A stretch of 64,000 nucleotides of DNA from NCBI GenBank assembly GCA_040219295.1, contig JAVJST010000011.1:310001-374000 (forward strand). Reading direction: 5' to 3'. The stretch is from JAVJST01 sp040219295 (GTDB taxonomy: Bacteria > Pseudomonadota > Alphaproteobacteria > Rhodospirillales > Casp-alpha2). Within the stretch, counting starts at the first letter, position 1. Each line of letters opens with the position of its first letter. The notes beneath the pieces are model-generated. The model searched no databases, had not been told where the DNA came from, and saw nothing but the letters and a program-made list of their open reading frames with translations. The position numbers and the translations under genes are program-made. Of this stretch, positions 42,620 to 52,157 are shown one piece after another.

Positions 42620-43951
42620 TCAGCCGCCGTCGCCGATGCCGTCGGGATCGCCGACCACGACGATGGTCAGCGAATCGGGGTCGAGCCAGCGCCGCGCCGC
42701 GTCGTTGGCCTGCTCGAGGGTCACGGCGTCGATCAGGCCGTTGCGGATGTCGAAATAGTCGCGCCCCAGGCCGTCAAGCTGCAGACCGACGAGCATGTCG
42801 GCGATGTTGCCGCTGGAGGTGAAACGCAGCGGGTACGACCCGGTCAGGTACTTCTTGGCGTCTTCCAGCTCCGCCTCGGAGATGCCGTCCGTCGCCATGC
42901 GTTCCCACTCGGCGCGGATGACCTCGATGGTCTCGCCGACCCGGGCATTCACCGTGCCCGCGCCGCCGGCGATCATCGCCGCATGATCGTAGGGCGCCAT
43001 GTAACTGTAGACCGAGTAGGCGAGGCCGCGCTTCTCGCGCACCTCGTTGTAGAGCCGGGCGGTGAAGCCGCCGCCGCCGAGCACGTGATTGACGACATAG
43101 AGCGCGTAGAAATCCTCGTGATGACGGTCGGGGCCGCGCTGGGCGAACAGGATGGAGCTTTGCGGCACGTTCTTGCGCACCACGCGGAGGCCGCCTTCAT
43201 CCGGCGCGTCGACGTCCGCCACCGTGCCGTCCTCGGCGACCGCGGGCAGGTGGCCGAAAACCCTGTCGATCGCAACAGCGAGTTCATCCGCCCCGATGTC
43301 GCCGACGACGCCGATCACCAGGTTGTCGCGCGCGAGGCGCTCGCGGACGAATGCCCGCAGATCGTCGCGGGTCAGCCCCTCGACGCTGGCGACGGTGCCG
43401 TCCGTCGGATTGGCGTAGGGGTGGCCGGGATAGAGCGCCTGCATCAGGGTCTTGCCGGCAATCGCGTCGGGGTCTTCCTCGTCCTGGCGGAGCCCGGCGA
43501 GAATCTGGCCGCCGATGCGCGCGACCGGTTCCTCGTCGAAGCGTGGCTCGGACAGCGCCAGATCGAGCAGATGCCATGCCTCGTCGGCCTTGCCGGTCAG
43601 CATGGTCAGGCTGCCGCTGAACGAGTCCTTGCCGGCGCTGAAGCTGAGACTGATCGAGTGCTCGTCGAGCCTGCGCTGGAACGCCTTGGAATCGAGATCG
43701 CCGGCGCCCTCGTCGAGCAGTCCGGAAACCAGGTTGGCCAGCCCGGCCTTGCCCGCCGGGTCGACGGCCGCGCCGCCGCGCCAGGCGAAACGGACGGAAA
43801 TGATCGGGTTGGTGCGATCCTCGACCAGCCATGCCGTGACGCCGCTTTCGCCGACGACTTCCTCGACCTCGACGGCGGCGGCCGGACGCGCCAGTGCGAC
43901 GATGATCATGGCGGCCAGCGCCAGTCCCGCGTATCGCGCCGGCTGTCTCAT
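42620..43951 (-). CDS. M16 family peptidase-like subunit without zinc motif
   Basis: 443 residues from ATG 43951. Signal peptide MRQPARYAGLALAAMIIVAL, cleaved after AAA. M16 repeats are recognisable (NPIISVRFAWRGGAAVDPAG, GGGGFTARLYNEVREKRGLAYSVYSY), but where the HxxEH motif should be, the sequence reads LANLVSGLLDEGAGD. The Arg/Tyr of the R-x-x-x-x-Y substrate site is kept. It is likely the non-catalytic partner of the M16 protein encoded just upstream; ATGA overlap couples them. Acts in the periplasm. Confidence 0.88.
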   Translation of the reverse strand: MRQPARYAGLALAAMIIVALARPAAAVEVEEVVGESGVTAWLVEDRTNPIISVRFAWRGGAAVDPAGKAGLANLVSGLLDEGAGDLDSKAFQRRLDEHSISLSFSAGKDSFSGSLTMLTGKADEAWHLLDLALSEPRFDEEPVARIGGQILAGLRQDEEDPDAIAGKTLMQALYPGHPYANPTDGTVASVEGLTRDDLRAFVRERLARDNLVIGVVGDIGADELAVAIDRVFGHLPAVAEDGTVADVDAPDEGGLRVVRKNVPQSSILFAQRGPDRHHEDFYALYVVNHVLGGGGFTARLYNEVREKRGLAYSVYSYMAPYDHAAMIAGGAGTVNARVGETIEVIRAEWERMATDGISEAELEDAKKYLTGSYPLRFTSSGNIADMLVGLQLDGLGRDYFDIRNGLIDAVTLEQANDAARRWLDPDSLTIVVVGDPDGIGDGG

Positions 43952-45303
43952 TGGCCCGCCTCCGGCACGAGGCGCGCGGTGACCGAGCGGCGCTCGTCGA
44001 ACACCGCGCCGGTGGCGGCGAGGATCTGTTCGGGCGTCACCGCGGCGATCCGCTCGGTCCAGTCCTCGACGATGTCGATGCTCTGGCCGGCGGCCAGCGC
44101 CGAACCGATGATCCGCGCGCCGGTGCTCAGCGAATCGCGGGCGAAGATAACGCTCGCCCCGATACCGTCGACGGCGCGCTTGCGCTCGTCCTCGGTCACG
44201 CCGTCGGCAATCAGGGCGGCGATTTCCGCGTCGACGGCGGCCGCGACCTCGTCGAGGCTCACGCCCGGGGCGGGACTGGCATAGACCGTGAACGTCCCCG
44301 GCCCCCGGCTGTCGGGGTTGTACCAGGCGCCGGCGGAGACCGCGAGGCCGCCATCGATGACCAGGGCCCGGTACAGCCGGCTGGTCGACCCGCCGCCCAG
44401 GATCTCGGCCATGATCTGCAGCGCGTCGACGTGTTCCGATGCGCCGTACAGGTAGCTCGGCGCCATGTAGGTGCGCTGCCACGACGGCTGTCGTACCCGC
44501 GGGTCGCGAAGTTCGATGGTCCGCGCGGCCTGGTGCGGCGGTTCCTCGAGCCAGTCGCGCGGCGGCGTATCGGCGCGCGGAATGACGCCGTAGTACTTCT
44601 CCGCCAGGGGCTTCAGCTCCTCGGCCGTGATGTCGCCCGCGACCACCAGGATCGCGTTGTTGGGCGCGTACCACTTGCGATAGAAGGCGATGATCCGGTC
44701 GTAGTCGAGACCGGCGATCTCGTGGTGCCAGCCGATGACCGGCCTGCGGTAGGGATGGTTGAGATAGAGCGCGGCATTGAGCTGTTCGCGAAGCCGCGCG
44801 CCGGGGCTGTTCTCGACGCGGCTGCGGCGCTCCTCGATGACGACCTCGCGCTCGGTCGCGACATCGCGTTCCGACAGCTCGAGATTGGTCATGCGGTCGG
44901 CCTCGAGCTCCATCATCAGCTCAAGCCGGTCCCGGGCGACGGTCTGGAAATAGGCCGTGTAGTCGTAGGACGTGAAGGCGTTCTGCTGGCCGCCGTTCTG
45001 GGCGACGATGGTCGAGAACGATGCGCCCGGATAGGTCGGCGTGCCCTTGAACATCAGGTGCTCGAGAAAATGCGCGATGCCGCTCTCGCCCGGCCCTTCG
45101 TCGGCCGAGCCGACCTTGTACCAGACCATGTGCGTGACCACCGGAACCCGGTGATTGGGCACGACGACAACCTGCATGCCGTTGTCGAGCGAGAAGATTT
45201 CAGGATTGAAGATGCCGGCGTCGGCCCGCCAGGAACACAGGAAAAGGATCGCCGCGAGAAGGAATCTGGTGGTCAACGTCGGCGTCCTGCCCGATGAAAA
45301 CAC
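43948..45303 (-). CDS. M16 family zinc metallopeptidase, catalytic subunit
   Basis: 451 residues from a GTG at 45303; a TTG nine codons later is an alternative. Signal sequence FLLAAILFLCSWRADA. The inverted zinc motif is HFLEH (HxxEH) in GIAHFLEHLMFKGT, and the third ligand Glu is in EREVVIEERRSR. RLYRALVIDGGLAVSAGAWY matches the C-terminal M16 repeat. It is probably a periplasmic processing or clearing protease working with its inactive partner downstream. The ribosome-binding site is weak. Confidence 0.9.
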   Translation of the reverse strand: MFSSGRTPTLTTRFLLAAILFLCSWRADAGIFNPEIFSLDNGMQVVVVPNHRVPVVTHMVWYKVGSADEGPGESGIAHFLEHLMFKGTPTYPGASFSTIVAQNGGQQNAFTSYDYTAYFQTVARDRLELMMELEADRMTNLELSERDVATEREVVIEERRSRVENSPGARLREQLNAALYLNHPYRRPVIGWHHEIAGLDYDRIIAFYRKWYAPNNAILVVAGDITAEELKPLAEKYYGVIPRADTPPRDWLEEPPHQAARTIELRDPRVRQPSWQRTYMAPSYLYGASEHVDALQIMAEILGGGSTSRLYRALVIDGGLAVSAGAWYNPDSRGPGTFTVYASPAPGVSLDEVAAAVDAEIAALIADGVTEDERKRAVDGIGASVIFARDSLSTGARIIGSALAAGQSIDIVEDWTERIAAVTPEQILAATGAVFDERRSVTARLVPEAGQ

Positions 45304-45372
45304 GAGGGGTGATGGTCAAGATATCGGTATGGGACCGCCGCCGTGCAAGTGCCCCGAAACCGCCAGGTCCGC

Positions 45373-45912
45373 TCAGAAGACGCCTTCCAGCAGACCTTTC
45401 TTCTTCTTCTCGATGGTCGGCACGCCTTCGCCGGTGATCGGGTCGCCCAGCGCCTGCTTCTCGCGGATGCGTTTGGCCTCGGCCGTGGGATCGACCTCGG
45501 CCGCGCTGGTGTTGTTCTGCCAGAAGATGATGTTGTTGACGAAGGTCTCGTTCTCCTCGGCGAGGATCGAGGTCTCCCGGTTCACCAACTGGCGGATCTC
45601 GGGGTCGACGTTCAGCGCGCCGGTGCGCACCAGCAATTCGTTCTCGCCGGTCGACAACTCCGAGCCTCCGGTCGCTGTGCCGATCGTGGCCTTCTGGGCG
45701 AGATCGCTCGGCGTCACCGACTGCGGACGCTCGGCGCCCGGTTGCGGAACAGTCAGGTCATACTCCGGCGGCAGGCTGAGCGGCGCACGGGAATAGGTCG
45801 CGAACTCGTCGGGCGACCGCTTGCCGGGAATCACGGCCTCGCGCACGTTCGAACAGGCCGACGTCGCAAGGGCGCACGCAATCAGGACAAGGGCTGGTCG
45901 CATCAGAGTCAT
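45373..45912 (-). CDS. DUF3035 lipoprotein, BamF-like
   Basis: 179 residues. Lipobox ATSAC with Cys at about 20, so an outer-membrane lipoprotein is likely. The motif KRSPDEFATYSRAPLSLPPEYDL matches DUF3035 and the short stretch shared by BamF and BamC of the outer-membrane protein assembly machine. The remainder is charged and low in structure, ending in EKKKKGLLEGVF. BamF is the alphaproteobacterial BAM subunit described by comparison with BamC; the assignment here rests on that motif. It lies 69 bp upstream of the M16 pair. Confidence 0.78.
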   Translation of the reverse strand: MTLMRPALVLIACALATSACSNVREAVIPGKRSPDEFATYSRAPLSLPPEYDLTVPQPGAERPQSVTPSDLAQKATIGTATGGSELSTGENELLVRTGALNVDPEIRQLVNRETSILAEENETFVNNIIFWQNNTSAAEVDPTAEAKRIREKQALGDPITGEGVPTIEKKKKGLLEGVF

Positions 45913-45921
45913 GGCGTTCTT

Positions 45922-45966
45922 ATCTTGGGCGTTTCGATCTTGGGCATTTCGATCTTGGGCGCTTCG
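45922..45966. repeat. 15-bp tandem repeat, three units
   Basis: Units ATCTTGGGCGTTTCG, ATCTTGGGCATTTCG and ATCTTGGGCGCTTCG run head-to-tail between lspA and the DUF3035 gene, with one change each. It falls in the leader of the DUF3035 gene and is a candidate variable-number repeat. Confidence 0.85.
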
Positions 45967-45979
45967 GCCTTAAGCGGGT

Positions 45980-46483
45980 TCATCGGTCGGCCGGCTCGTT
46001 ATCACTATTGTGCGTGCTCGCCGTTAAGGAATCAAGAATCAGCAGGCCGGCGCCGATCACGATGGCGGAATCGGCGATGTTGAACGCCGGCCAGTGATAG
46101 CCGGCGGCGTGCACGTCGAAGAAATCGACCACCGCGCCGTGCACCACACGGTCGATGACGTTGCCGACGGCGCCGCCGATGATCAGGCCGACCGCAATGA
46201 CGGTCAGACGGTTGCCGGCCTTGCGCAGCATCGCGACGAGCACAGCGCAGACCACGGCCGCGACAGCGATGAGCAGCCACTTGCCGGCGCCGGAACCCGC
46301 CTGGAACAGGCCGAAACTGATGCCCTGGTTCCACACCAGGACGAGATTGAAGAACGGCAGGACCTCGATGACCCTGGGCGGGTTCATGACATCCAGCAGG
46401 ACCCACCACTTGCTCGCCTGATCGGCGGCGGCCAGCAGGGCCGCCAGGATCAGGCCGCTTCGCAACGGCCGTTCAAGGATCAC
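45980..46483 (-). CDS. lspA: Lipoprotein signal peptidase
   Basis: 167 residues from a GTG at 46483 that overlaps the ileS stop. Four membrane segments. Catalytic Asp residues lie in VGNVIDRVVHG and FNIADSAIVIG, with WNQGISFG as the conserved substrate loop. It cleaves lipoprotein signal peptides, which suits the several lipoproteins in this window. The ileS-lspA order is the common one in proteobacteria. Confidence 0.93.
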   Translation of the reverse strand: MILERPLRSGLILAALLAAADQASKWWVLLDVMNPPRVIEVLPFFNLVLVWNQGISFGLFQAGSGAGKWLLIAVAAVVCAVLVAMLRKAGNRLTVIAVGLIIGGAVGNVIDRVVHGAVVDFFDVHAAGYHWPAFNIADSAIVIGAGLLILDSLTASTHNSDNEPADR

Positions 46484-49305
46484 GCGGCCTCGCTCTCGAA
46501 GTGATCGACGGCGTCGGCGCAGCGGCCGCAGACGTCCGGACGCGACGCATTGCCGCCGACCTCGTCGAGCATCTTCCAGCAGCGCTGGCATTTCTCGCCC
46601 TCGGCGCGGGCGGGAACCACCGCCACGCCCTCGATCTCGGCAACGCGGAAGGCATCGGCCGGGGCGTCGCCGTCGGCCAGCGTGATTCCGGACGTGATGC
46701 AGAGATCGGCGATCTCGTCGACGGTCCAGCCGTCGAGCGCCTCGCGATACGCGGCATCGGCATAGACCACCGGGCTCGCCTGCAGGCTGGCGCCGATGCG
46801 CTTCTCGGCCCGTTCGACCTCCAGCGCGCCGGTAACGACGCGGCGGAAGCGGCGGATGGTCTGCCACTTGGCGTCCAGCGCCTCGTCGCGCCAGTTCGCC
46901 GGAATGTCGGGGAAGGTGCGCAGATGCACGCTGCCGGCGTCCTCGCCCATGCGCGTCCGCCACGCCTCTTCGGCGGTGAAGCAGATCAGCGGCGCGAGCC
47001 ACGCGGTCAGGCAGTTGAACAGCGTGTCGAGCACCGTGCGGGCGGCACGGCGGCGCAGCGAGTCGGTGCGGTCGCAGTAGAGCACGTCCTTGCGGATGTC
47101 GAAGTAGAACGCCGACAGGTCCACGGCACAGAAGTTGTGCAGTTCCTGGAACATCGGGTGATAGTCGAAATCGTCGCATGCGCGGCGCACCGCGTCGTCG
47201 ACCTCGGCGATGCGGTGCAGCACCCAGCGCTCGAGTTCCGGCATGTCGGCCGGATCGACTTTCTCGGCGTCGCTGAAGCCGTTGAGGTTGCCGAGCAGGT
47301 AACGCAGCGTGTTGCGCAGCCGGCGGTAGATGTCGGCATGATGCTTGAGGATCTCCGGCCCGATGCGCAGGTCTTCGGAGTAGTCCGAGCCGACGACCCA
47401 GAGGCGAAGGATGTCGGCGCCGTGCTGTTGGATCACGTCCTGCGGCGAAACCACGTTGCCGAGCGATTTCGACATCTTCTGGCCGTCCTCGGCCATCACG
47501 AAACCGTGGGTCAGGACCGCTTCGTAGGGTGCCCGGCCGCGCGTGCCGCAGCTTTCGAGCAGGCTGGAGTGGAACCAGCCGCGGTGCTGGTCCGAACCCT
47601 CGAGATAGAGCGACGCCGGCGAATGCAGGTCGTCGCGGGCTTCGAGCACGAAGGCGTGGGTCGAGCCCGAGTCGAACCACACGTCGAGAATGTCCATGAC
47701 CTGTTCGAAGTCGGCGGCATTGTAGTCGTCGCCGAGGAAGCGCTCCGGCGGCGACACGAACCACGCGTCGGCGCCTTCGGCCTCGATCGCGTCGGCGACC
47801 CGGTCGAGCACCGCCTGGTCGCGCAGCGGCTCGCCGGTCTGCTTGTTGACAAAGACCGTGATCGGCACGCCCCAGGCGCGCTGGCGGCTGAGCACCCAGT
47901 CCGGGCGGTCCTGGATCATGCCGCGCAGCCGCCGCTGACCGCTTTCCGGAACGAAGCGGGTCTCGTCGATGGCCTTCAGCGCCTTCGCGCGCAGGCCGTC
48001 CGATTCCATCGACACGAACCACTGCGACGTGTTGCGGAAGATCAGCGGCGCCTTCGAGCGCCAGCTGTGCGGGTACCGGTGCACCAGCGAGCCTTTCGCC
48101 AGCAGGCCGCCGGCATCGGCGATCGTTTGCGCGACGTCGTCGTTGCACTTGTAGACGTGCATGCCGGCGAACAGCGGCACGTGGTCGTAGAAACAGCCGT
48201 CCTCGCCGACGGTCTGCGGCACCTCGATGCCGTTCTTGATGCCGAGCTGCCAGTCGTCGGCGCCGTGGCCGGGGGCGATGTGCACGAACCCGGTGCCCTC
48301 GTCGGTCGTCGCGAAATCGGCGGCCAGCGCCGGCACGTCGTAGTCGAAACCCTGGCCGCGCAGCGGATGGCGGCAGACGACGCCTTCGAGATCGCGGCCC
48401 TTGCCCTGCCATTCGACGCTGTAGCCCTCGATCTTCGCCGCCTTGCAGACCTGGCCGGCAAGCGCTTCGGCCACCAGCAGCTTCTCGCCGATGACGGCGT
48501 TGGAGCCCTCGACGACGGCGTCGATGCGCATCAGCTGGTAGTCGATGTCCGGGCCGTAGGCGACGGCGCGGTTGCCGGGCATGGTCCAGGGCGTCGTCGT
48601 CCAGATGACGATCGCCGCGTCCTTCAGCACGTCGGGGCCCGCGATGACCGGGAAACGCACGAAGATCGTCGTCGAGGTGTGGTCGTGGTATTCGATCTCG
48701 GCCTCGGCGAGCGCGGTCTTCTCGACCGGCGACCACATCACCGGCTTGGAGCCGCGATAGAGCGAGCCGTTCATCAGGAACTTGCCGAGTTCGCGCACGA
48801 TCTGCGCCTCGGCCTCGTAGGTCATGGTCAGGTACGGGTTGTCCCAGTCGCCGATGACGCCGAGCCGCTTGAACTCCTCGCGCTGCACGTCGATCCAGTG
48901 ATCGGCGAACTCGCGGCATTCCTTGCGGAACTCGACGATCGAGACCTCGTCCTTGTCCTTGCCCTTCTTGCGGTACTGCTCCTCGATCTTCCACTCGATC
49001 GGCAGGCCGTGGCAGTCCCAGCCGGGCACGTAGACGGAGTCCTTGCCGAGCATCTGCTGGCTGCGGTTGATCACGTCCTTGAGGATCTTGTTGAGCGCGT
49101 GGCCAATGTGCAGGTGGCCGTTGGCGTACGGCGGGCCGTCGTGAAGGATGAACTTCTCGCGCCCGGCGCTCAGTTCGCGCTGCTTTTGATACAGGTTGTC
49201 GGCCTCCCAGCGCGCGAGGATTTCCGGTTCGCGCTGCGCCAGGCCGGCCTTCATCGGGAAATCGGTCTTCGGCAGATAGACGGTGGTCTTGTAATCGACG
49301 GTCAT
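46480..49305 (-). CDS. ileS: Isoleucyl-tRNA synthetase
   Basis: 941 residues from ATG 49305 (MTVDYKTTVYLPKTDFPMKA). HIGH motif GHLHIGHALNK, editing-domain region TTTPWTMPGNRAVAYGP, and KMSKSLGNVVSP. A C-terminal zinc finger is present as GEKCQRCWKMLDEVG and VCGRCADAV. Charges tRNA-Ile. Its stop overlaps the lspA start. It normally follows ribF, but a restriction-modification pair lies between here. Confidence 0.95.
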   Translation of the reverse strand: MTVDYKTTVYLPKTDFPMKAGLAQREPEILARWEADNLYQKQRELSAGREKFILHDGPPYANGHLHIGHALNKILKDVINRSQQMLGKDSVYVPGWDCHGLPIEWKIEEQYRKKGKDKDEVSIVEFRKECREFADHWIDVQREEFKRLGVIGDWDNPYLTMTYEAEAQIVRELGKFLMNGSLYRGSKPVMWSPVEKTALAEAEIEYHDHTSTTIFVRFPVIAGPDVLKDAAIVIWTTTPWTMPGNRAVAYGPDIDYQLMRIDAVVEGSNAVIGEKLLVAEALAGQVCKAAKIEGYSVEWQGKGRDLEGVVCRHPLRGQGFDYDVPALAADFATTDEGTGFVHIAPGHGADDWQLGIKNGIEVPQTVGEDGCFYDHVPLFAGMHVYKCNDDVAQTIADAGGLLAKGSLVHRYPHSWRSKAPLIFRNTSQWFVSMESDGLRAKALKAIDETRFVPESGQRRLRGMIQDRPDWVLSRQRAWGVPITVFVNKQTGEPLRDQAVLDRVADAIEAEGADAWFVSPPERFLGDDYNAADFEQVMDILDVWFDSGSTHAFVLEARDDLHSPASLYLEGSDQHRGWFHSSLLESCGTRGRAPYEAVLTHGFVMAEDGQKMSKSLGNVVSPQDVIQQHGADILRLWVVGSDYSEDLRIGPEILKHHADIYRRLRNTLRYLLGNLNGFSDAEKVDPADMPELERWVLHRIAEVDDAVRRACDDFDYHPMFQELHNFCAVDLSAFYFDIRKDVLYCDRTDSLRRRAARTVLDTLFNCLTAWLAPLICFTAEEAWRTRMGEDAGSVHLRTFPDIPANWRDEALDAKWQTIRRFRRVVTGALEVERAEKRIGASLQASPVVYADAAYREALDGWTVDEIADLCITSGITLADGDAPADAFRVAEIEGVAVVPARAEGEKCQRCWKMLDEVGGNASRPDVCGRCADAVDHFESEAA

Positions 49306-49464
49306 GATCGGATCATCTCTTGTCCTGCGCCGCATCCCGGCGCGTCATCGTTCCATTTTCAAAGGGGTATCGGTCAACCCGCGCGGGACCGCGTCGCGGC
49401 CCTCTCGGCGCGGGTCATATAATTCGCAGGACGGCTATGTCGCGGCGCATCGTCATGGCGGCGG

Positions 49465-49494
49465 ACTATAGTCAATCAGACCGTGCCAGAGCAA
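49465..49494 (-). promoter_or_regulatory. Candidate promoter of ileS-lspA
   Basis: On the minus strand TTGCTC, an 18-base spacer and TATAGT, ending 159 bp before the ileS start. With ribF displaced by the restriction-modification pair, a local promoter is needed; this is the best candidate seen. Confidence 0.45.
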
Positions 49495-49553
49495 GCGGCG
49501 AGGGCACAATCCCGCGCGCCATTCACGCCCTACCGCCGAGAATCGGTAGTCGG

Positions 49554-52151
49554 TTACCGAAGATACTCGGGCAGCTTGGTCTCCCACTCGCTCATGAGAA
49601 TCAACGTGCCCTGCACGGTCTCACCGTTGTTCTGGACAAGCTCCAACTCCCCGGCCGGCACCTGGTTGTCCCAGGCGAAGTTGGCGGAGAGATACGAAAG
49701 CACTTCTCTCTTGTAGGCCGTATCAAGGTTGTCGAGTTGATCGCCCTTGGTTTCCAGCACGGTGATGCGCTCGGCGTTCCCTTCGCCTTCGACGGCGAAG
49801 ATGAAATCGGGATAGATCTTCGCTTTGCGCCACCCCTGAATGCCGTACTGCGAACGCGCCACATTCTGGTGCCACCACGACAACGCTTTTTCGCCGTCGA
49901 GATAAACCGCCACGTCGCGTTCACTCTTGTTGAGGTCGTCCCTAAAAACCGGGCTGAACAGGCTCTTCTTGAGCGGCGCACCGTCCCGGCCGGGAAGCTG
50001 GTCCGCCCCCTCCGGCTGCGTGGTCTCCGTCTCGATCGGCATGCGCCAGTTGCGGCCGTCGAGGCGCAGGCGGAACTGTATACGGCCCGCCGCCACGTCC
50101 GCCTTGAACAGGGCTTCAGCCCTCGCGGCCCGCTCGGCATCAAGCCCCTTGCGCAGTTCCTCGACGATCAGGCTCGAGAGCCTGCCGATCTTGGCGTCAT
50201 CGAACCCGCGTGTCGCAAGGGCGGACAGGAGGCGGCCGACAATGTCCCGGCCGACAAACGGGTTGAGTACGATATCCGATATCATGCGGACCGCATGAGC
50301 CGGCTGAAAGGCGAGTGTCTCGGGGTTTTCCGCAACTGTCTCGCCGACGAAAAGCTCGTCGCCGTCGCTACTTAGCGTGATGCGCTGAAGCTGGCTTTCG
50401 GCGGCCTGAGCATTCTCGGGCACCTTGTCGCCGATGGGTGAAGGGTCGAAGTCCCGCCAATCGATACAGGACAGGATATCGGTCTCGTAATCCAGTTCCC
50501 GCGCTTCTCCGCCCTCCACGATCAGAACCTTCGGCAGATAGATTTCGGTCTTCCTGAATCCGGCGCGCCGGTCGATCTTGCGCACGGTTCCACCGCCACC
50601 GCCGTTGGCATCCGGGGAAACCTGCAACACGAGATCGCCGAGACCGTCATTCTCAAGGCCGCTCTTGATCGCCCCCACGACCGTCGCGGTATCCGCGCGG
50701 TGGGTGATGACGTGGCACTCGTCGAGCGCCGCTACCCCGGTTTTTAACGCGCCGGGCTGGCGCAGGATGCGGCCAACGAGCTGGGTCATCGCCTTCAGGT
50801 TGGCGTTGGCGGCAAGCGCGCAAAGCACATAGGCGAACGGACAATCCCACCCCTCCTGAAGCGCCTGCTTGGTGATGATCGCCCGCACCCGGTTGGTCGG
50901 CGCAAGCAGGTCGAGATTCTCCGGCTGATTCAGGTCGTTTCGCTCCGCCGTCTTGATGGCGATTTCCGCCTCGTCGAAACCCGCCGTCAGAAGCCAGTCC
51001 CTGACGTCCTCGGCGTGGATGTGGCCACTTTCGCGTTGATCGGCGCCGGTGCGCTCCACCTGTATCAGCATGATGGGCCGGATGTAGCGCCCCGTGTCGG
51101 CCTGAAGCCGCCGGGCTTCCTTGTCGAGATCGTTGATCTTGTCGACGGCGGCATTCAGGGTCGCCTTCCAGTCGTTGCCTTGCCGGGGATCGAGGTTGAG
51201 CGGCATCTTGATCATGCCTTCGCGGTCCAGTTCCCGCCCCGTGATTTCGACCAGTACGTTGGCATGACGCCCCTCGCGCGGGCTCCGGCCGCCGCGGGGC
51301 TGCACGTCCTGCGGTGTTGCGGTCAGTTCGAGAACGAAACAGGGGTTGAAGCCATAGAGCGTTCGGAAGGCAAGGTCCGATATGGCCTTGTGGCCCTCGT
51401 CCAGCACCACGACAGGGCGGATGATGCGAAGCGCGTTGCCGAGCGAATCCTTTACCATCGGGAACATGTCGTTGTAGGCGGACAGATTCGGCGTGCGCTC
51501 CAATGCCGCCTGATGGGCCTGCTGCTCGCCCTCAGGCGGGAAGAAGCCATGCACGTCGCCGCGATCCTGGAACATCTTCAGCGTGTCCTGGTTCTCGCGG
51601 TTCGACGATTGCAACATCAGGATCATCACGCACAGATGCGTTTCCACGTCGCGGGCGTCGAGTCGGTCGGATTTCTCCATGATCCGCACGCGCCCGGCGG
51701 CCGCTCGGTCGAGCGCCTGTCGATAGGGGTGCTGCCGGTCCTTCAGGTGTTTCAGCGTCTGGCTATAGATCGCCTCGTTCGGCACGATCCAGAGAACGAA
51801 GCCGGTATTGCGGTCGAGGTAACGTCCCATGATCTTCGAGACGGCGGTTACGGCAAGCCACGTCTTGCCGCCGCCAGTCGGCACCTTCAGCACCGTATTG
51901 GGCACCGGGCGGCCGCATCCGTCCATGCGGGACGAGAACGGGATACCGGCACGGGACGCCGGCAGCCTGCCGTCCGCCGCCAATTCATCCCAGGTTTCCT
52001 TGGCGAAATCGGGAACGGGGATACCGAGATCGGGGTCCTGGGCCGCAAGCTTGGCAATTCTGTCGGCCCGCGCCTTCTTGGCTTTCAGCACGTCGAGATA
52101 GGCATCGAGCGTCGTCAGCACGCGATCCTGATAATCGAGTTGGCGAAACAC
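49554..52151 (-). CDS. Type III restriction enzyme, Res subunit
   Basis: 865 residues of an SF2 helicase-nuclease. Walker A is VPTGGGKTWLA (about 91-101), the DExH box VVLDEGHKA, motif III LTATP, and motif VI QLVGRILRQPG. The C-terminal endonuclease shows PDFIFAV...VLETKGDQLD, that is PD-(D/E)xK. It translocates or slides on DNA and cuts when two unmethylated sites face each other, in complex with Mod. It begins 6 bp after mod, forming one operon. The enzyme would target phage or plasmid DNA. Confidence 0.92.
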   Translation of the reverse strand: MFRQLDYQDRVLTTLDAYLDVLKAKKARADRIAKLAAQDPDLGIPVPDFAKETWDELAADGRLPASRAGIPFSSRMDGCGRPVPNTVLKVPTGGGKTWLAVTAVSKIMGRYLDRNTGFVLWIVPNEAIYSQTLKHLKDRQHPYRQALDRAAAGRVRIMEKSDRLDARDVETHLCVMILMLQSSNRENQDTLKMFQDRGDVHGFFPPEGEQQAHQAALERTPNLSAYNDMFPMVKDSLGNALRIIRPVVVLDEGHKAISDLAFRTLYGFNPCFVLELTATPQDVQPRGGRSPREGRHANVLVEITGRELDREGMIKMPLNLDPRQGNDWKATLNAAVDKINDLDKEARRLQADTGRYIRPIMLIQVERTGADQRESGHIHAEDVRDWLLTAGFDEAEIAIKTAERNDLNQPENLDLLAPTNRVRAIITKQALQEGWDCPFAYVLCALAANANLKAMTQLVGRILRQPGALKTGVAALDECHVITHRADTATVVGAIKSGLENDGLGDLVLQVSPDANGGGGGTVRKIDRRAGFRKTEIYLPKVLIVEGGEARELDYETDILSCIDWRDFDPSPIGDKVPENAQAAESQLQRITLSSDGDELFVGETVAENPETLAFQPAHAVRMISDIVLNPFVGRDIVGRLLSALATRGFDDAKIGRLSSLIVEELRKGLDAERAARAEALFKADVAAGRIQFRLRLDGRNWRMPIETETTQPEGADQLPGRDGAPLKKSLFSPVFRDDLNKSERDVAVYLDGEKALSWWHQNVARSQYGIQGWRKAKIYPDFIFAVEGEGNAERITVLETKGDQLDNLDTAYKREVLSYLSANFAWDNQVPAGELELVQNNGETVQGTLILMSEWETKLPEYLR

Positions 52152-52157
52152 GGCGCG

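Noticed and set aside
45980..48994. Very long (1004-codon) minus-strand frame over ileS and lspA
   Set aside because: Only its last 168 codons are lspA. The rest is a shifted frame of ileS with Arg/Ala-rich, domain-free sequence.
46501..49422. 973-codon plus-strand frame antisense to ileS
   Set aside because: A typical GC-rich antisense shadow (Val/Asp/Arg/His-rich) with no motifs. ileS on the other strand is certain.
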